Positions 28,973 through 30,285 of a stretch of DNA of 30,285 nucleotides are shown here, one piece after another. Under the pieces are notes generated by a model that searched no databases, was not told the origin of the DNA, and worked only from the letters and a program-made list of their open reading frames with translations. This DNA is from Folioceros fuciformis (lineage: Eukaryota > Anthocerotophyta > Anthocerotopsida > Anthocerotales): NCBI GenBank assembly GCA_049999805.1, contig JBNGIO010004658.1, forward strand, positions 1-30,285, in the 5' to 3' direction. Each line of letters begins with the position of its first letter. Positions within the stretch are counted from its first letter, which is position 1. A program made the position numbers and the translations under genes.

Positions 28973-30285
28973 ATGGAGGGGCGAGGGGACGCAGATGTGG
29001 AATCAGCGCCCTTGGCGTGCCATGATCCAAGCTCGGACCCGGACCCGGATCTGGATGTCGGCAACGAATTCGAAGCATGCAAGAAGAAACGGTGGGCAAG
29101 CGACATCCTGCTCGCCTTCTGGTCCGCTGCAGGACGCGGGGTGGGGGACAGGGAGGCGCATCCGAGCAGGAAGCGCACCTCCACGGCCTCCACGCTCCTC
29201 GCTCTCATGTTCGCCTGCAGCCTGCTGGTGCTGCACTGGAGCTTCTCCAGGACTGAGCTGATCCCCGGGCGGCGGCCGCGGAACCTACCTCCCGCCGCTC
29301 GCCCCCGGGGCCGGGGGGCGAGCGGGAACGCCACGGCCCGGGTGCTGGAGGAGCTGCGGAGGAACGGGAGCAGCGAGTGCCACAGGCAGCACACGAGAGG
29401 AAGCAGGCTGTTTCTGCAAAGCGAGGACGGGACATCCCGGGCCCTGAGTCCTCCCGACCTGGTGCGCCTCGCCTCCGACACGCTCCATGCGCTGGAGCTG
29501 GTGTCGGTGACGGAGGGCGGGCTCCCGCGCTGCGCCGGCGGGGACTTCTACGAAGTCGACCTGGTGAGCGATGGGTGGCATTCCCGGCCGCCCACCACCG
29601 ACCTGGGCAACGGGTCGTACCGCCTCCTCCTGCGCGTGGATTCCCGATTCGCCCACCAGGACTTCAACCTCTCCGTCACCCTGCTCTTCGACGCCTTCCA
29701 CGGCCTGGACCACGACTGCCAGCCCTGGCAGGTCGGCCTCCGCACCCTCTTGCTCCACCTCCAATTCTTCCTCCCCTTGACGCCGCCTCTGCTGCCGCCA
29801 TTCCGGTTGTCTTCTTGCGGAGAGGCTGCTGATTTGGACTTGCCGGAGTGGAGCGGGAGGTGGACGAGGGGCTGGGGGAATGTTTCCTGCTTGCCCGATC
29901 GGAGCGGGAGGTTTTCCGCCTGCCTGGACCCAACCCACGGAGCGTGCATGGACCATTTCTGCGAGGGCAGGGTGGCGCGGCTGGAGAGCAATGGGTGGGT
30001 GTATTCCGCGCACTGCGCGTTCCGGATCTACGAGGCTCAGGAGGCCTGGGATTGCCTGGCGGGAAGGTGGCTGCTCTTCTGGGGCGACTCTAATTTCCAG
30101 GACACGATTCGGAATTTGCTGCTCTTCGTGCTGGAATATCCAGTGCCGTATTGGAGCACGCTGGCTTCATGGCAGATTCCTAGAAGGTACGAGGAAGCTG
30201 TGGTGAATCCGGGAAGGCCGGATCAGTCCATTCGGATCAGCCTCGTCTTCAATGGCCATTTTCAGGTGGGGGAGGGTGGCCTGGG
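28973..30285 (+). CDS. Membrane-anchored protein with GDS motif, PC-esterase/TBL-like (partial, runs off window)
   Basis: The frame is open from ATG 28973 to the window end. A likely donor after 30265 (CAG/GTGGGG) closes an exon of 431 codons. The N-terminus is acidic and cytosolic-like. A single membrane segment lies at about 71-91 (TASTLLALMFACSLLVLHWS), so a type II membrane protein is likely. The luminal part has several Cys and ends with a block LLFWGDSNFQDTIRNLLLFV, with GDS at 371-373. A GDS serine followed by a conserved block occurs in PC-esterase, NXPE and TBL (cell-wall O-acetyltransferase) proteins of the secretory pathway. The match is by motif only. The partner DxxH motif would lie beyond the window. 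Codon use is far more GC-rich than in the neighbouring genes. Confidence 0.72.
   Translation, partial: MEGRGDADVESAPLACHDPSSDPDPDLDVGNEFEACKKKRWASDILLAFWSAAGRGVGDREAHPSRKRTSTASTLLALMFACSLLVLHWSFSRTELIPGRRPRNLPPAARPRGRGASGNATARVLEELRRNGSSECHRQHTRGSRLFLQSEDGTSRALSPPDLVRLASDTLHALELVSVTEGGLPRCAGGDFYEVDLVSDGWHSRPPTTDLGNGSYRLLLRVDSRFAHQDFNLSVTLLFDAFHGLDHDCQPWQVGLRTLLLHLQFFLPLTPPLLPPFRLSSCGEAADLDLPEWSGRWTRGWGNVSCLPDRSGRFSACLDPTHGACMDHFCEGRVARLESNGWVYSAHCAFRIYEAQEAWDCLAGRWLLFWGDSNFQDTIRNLLLFVLEYPVPYWSTLASWQIPRRYEEAVVNPGRPDQSIRISLVFNGHFQVGEGGL

Noticed and set aside
28774-29481. 235-codon minus-strand frame and other long frames at 29.2-30.0 kb
   Set aside because: These are antisense shadows caused by the high GC content of the + strand GDS-motif gene, which has a membrane anchor and a continuous 431-codon frame.
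1-30285. Bacterial-type operons, CRISPR arrays, riboswitches or prophage
   Set aside because: Introns, a eukaryotic tRNA gene and plant gene families throughout show nuclear plant DNA; no such structures were seen.

Overview
This is nuclear DNA of a land plant. The protein genes carry spliceosomal introns with GT-AG borders (one GC-AG), mostly 70-220 bp long. A Pol III-type tRNA gene is present, and the proteins belong to plant families: an ELF4 clock protein, an intronless PLS-class PPR protein, and the chloroplast proteins ABC1K1 and VIR3. The PPR protein repeats a module with an extra ~20-residue insert that I recall from fern and lycophyte PPR proteins. I therefore favour a seedless land plant with compact genes, but the sequence does not fix the species. 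All exon models are hand-built from splice signals, reading phase and remembered homologues.

Layout. 1-500: a 40-bp near-perfect palindrome and a tRNA-Gln(UUG) gene. 723-1270 (+): TIM14/PAM18 J-protein of mitochondrial import, 3 exons. 1271-2677: unexplained convergent spacer. 2678-4534 (-): VIR3-like chloroplast membrane metalloprotease, 10 exons. 4976-6205 (-): a PATRONUS-like putative plant securin with a DEN motif, two D-boxes and poly-Q. 7258-8901 (-): BUD23 18S rRNA methyltransferase, 9 exons. 9682-12663 (+): 993-aa PPR protein. 12664-14508: intergenic, with a degenerate minisatellite. 14509-14859 (-): ELF4.

15719-18737 is a complete but dead two-gene PIF/Harbinger transposon with terminal inverted repeats and TTA target duplications. 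It holds a decayed SANT/trihelix gene (+) and a decayed DDE transposase (-). 18738-20296 holds gene debris, including an ABC-transporter fragment. 20297-22217 (+) is a five-exon membrane protein I cannot assign to a family. 23709-24875 (+) is an intronless F-box protein. 25254-28674 (-) is an ABC1K1-type plastid atypical kinase, 15 exons, one intron of GC-AG type. It is transcribed divergently from a GC-rich gene (28973 to the window end, +) for a membrane-anchored protein with a GDS motif.

The genes are unrelated housekeeping and regulatory genes; there is no operon or pathway cluster. VIR3 and ABC1K1 both act in thylakoid maintenance, but they lie 20 kb apart and I regard that as chance. 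The points most worth following are the PATRONUS-like gene, the intact-ended Harbinger element with its pattern of nonsense mutations, and the unassigned five-exon gene.
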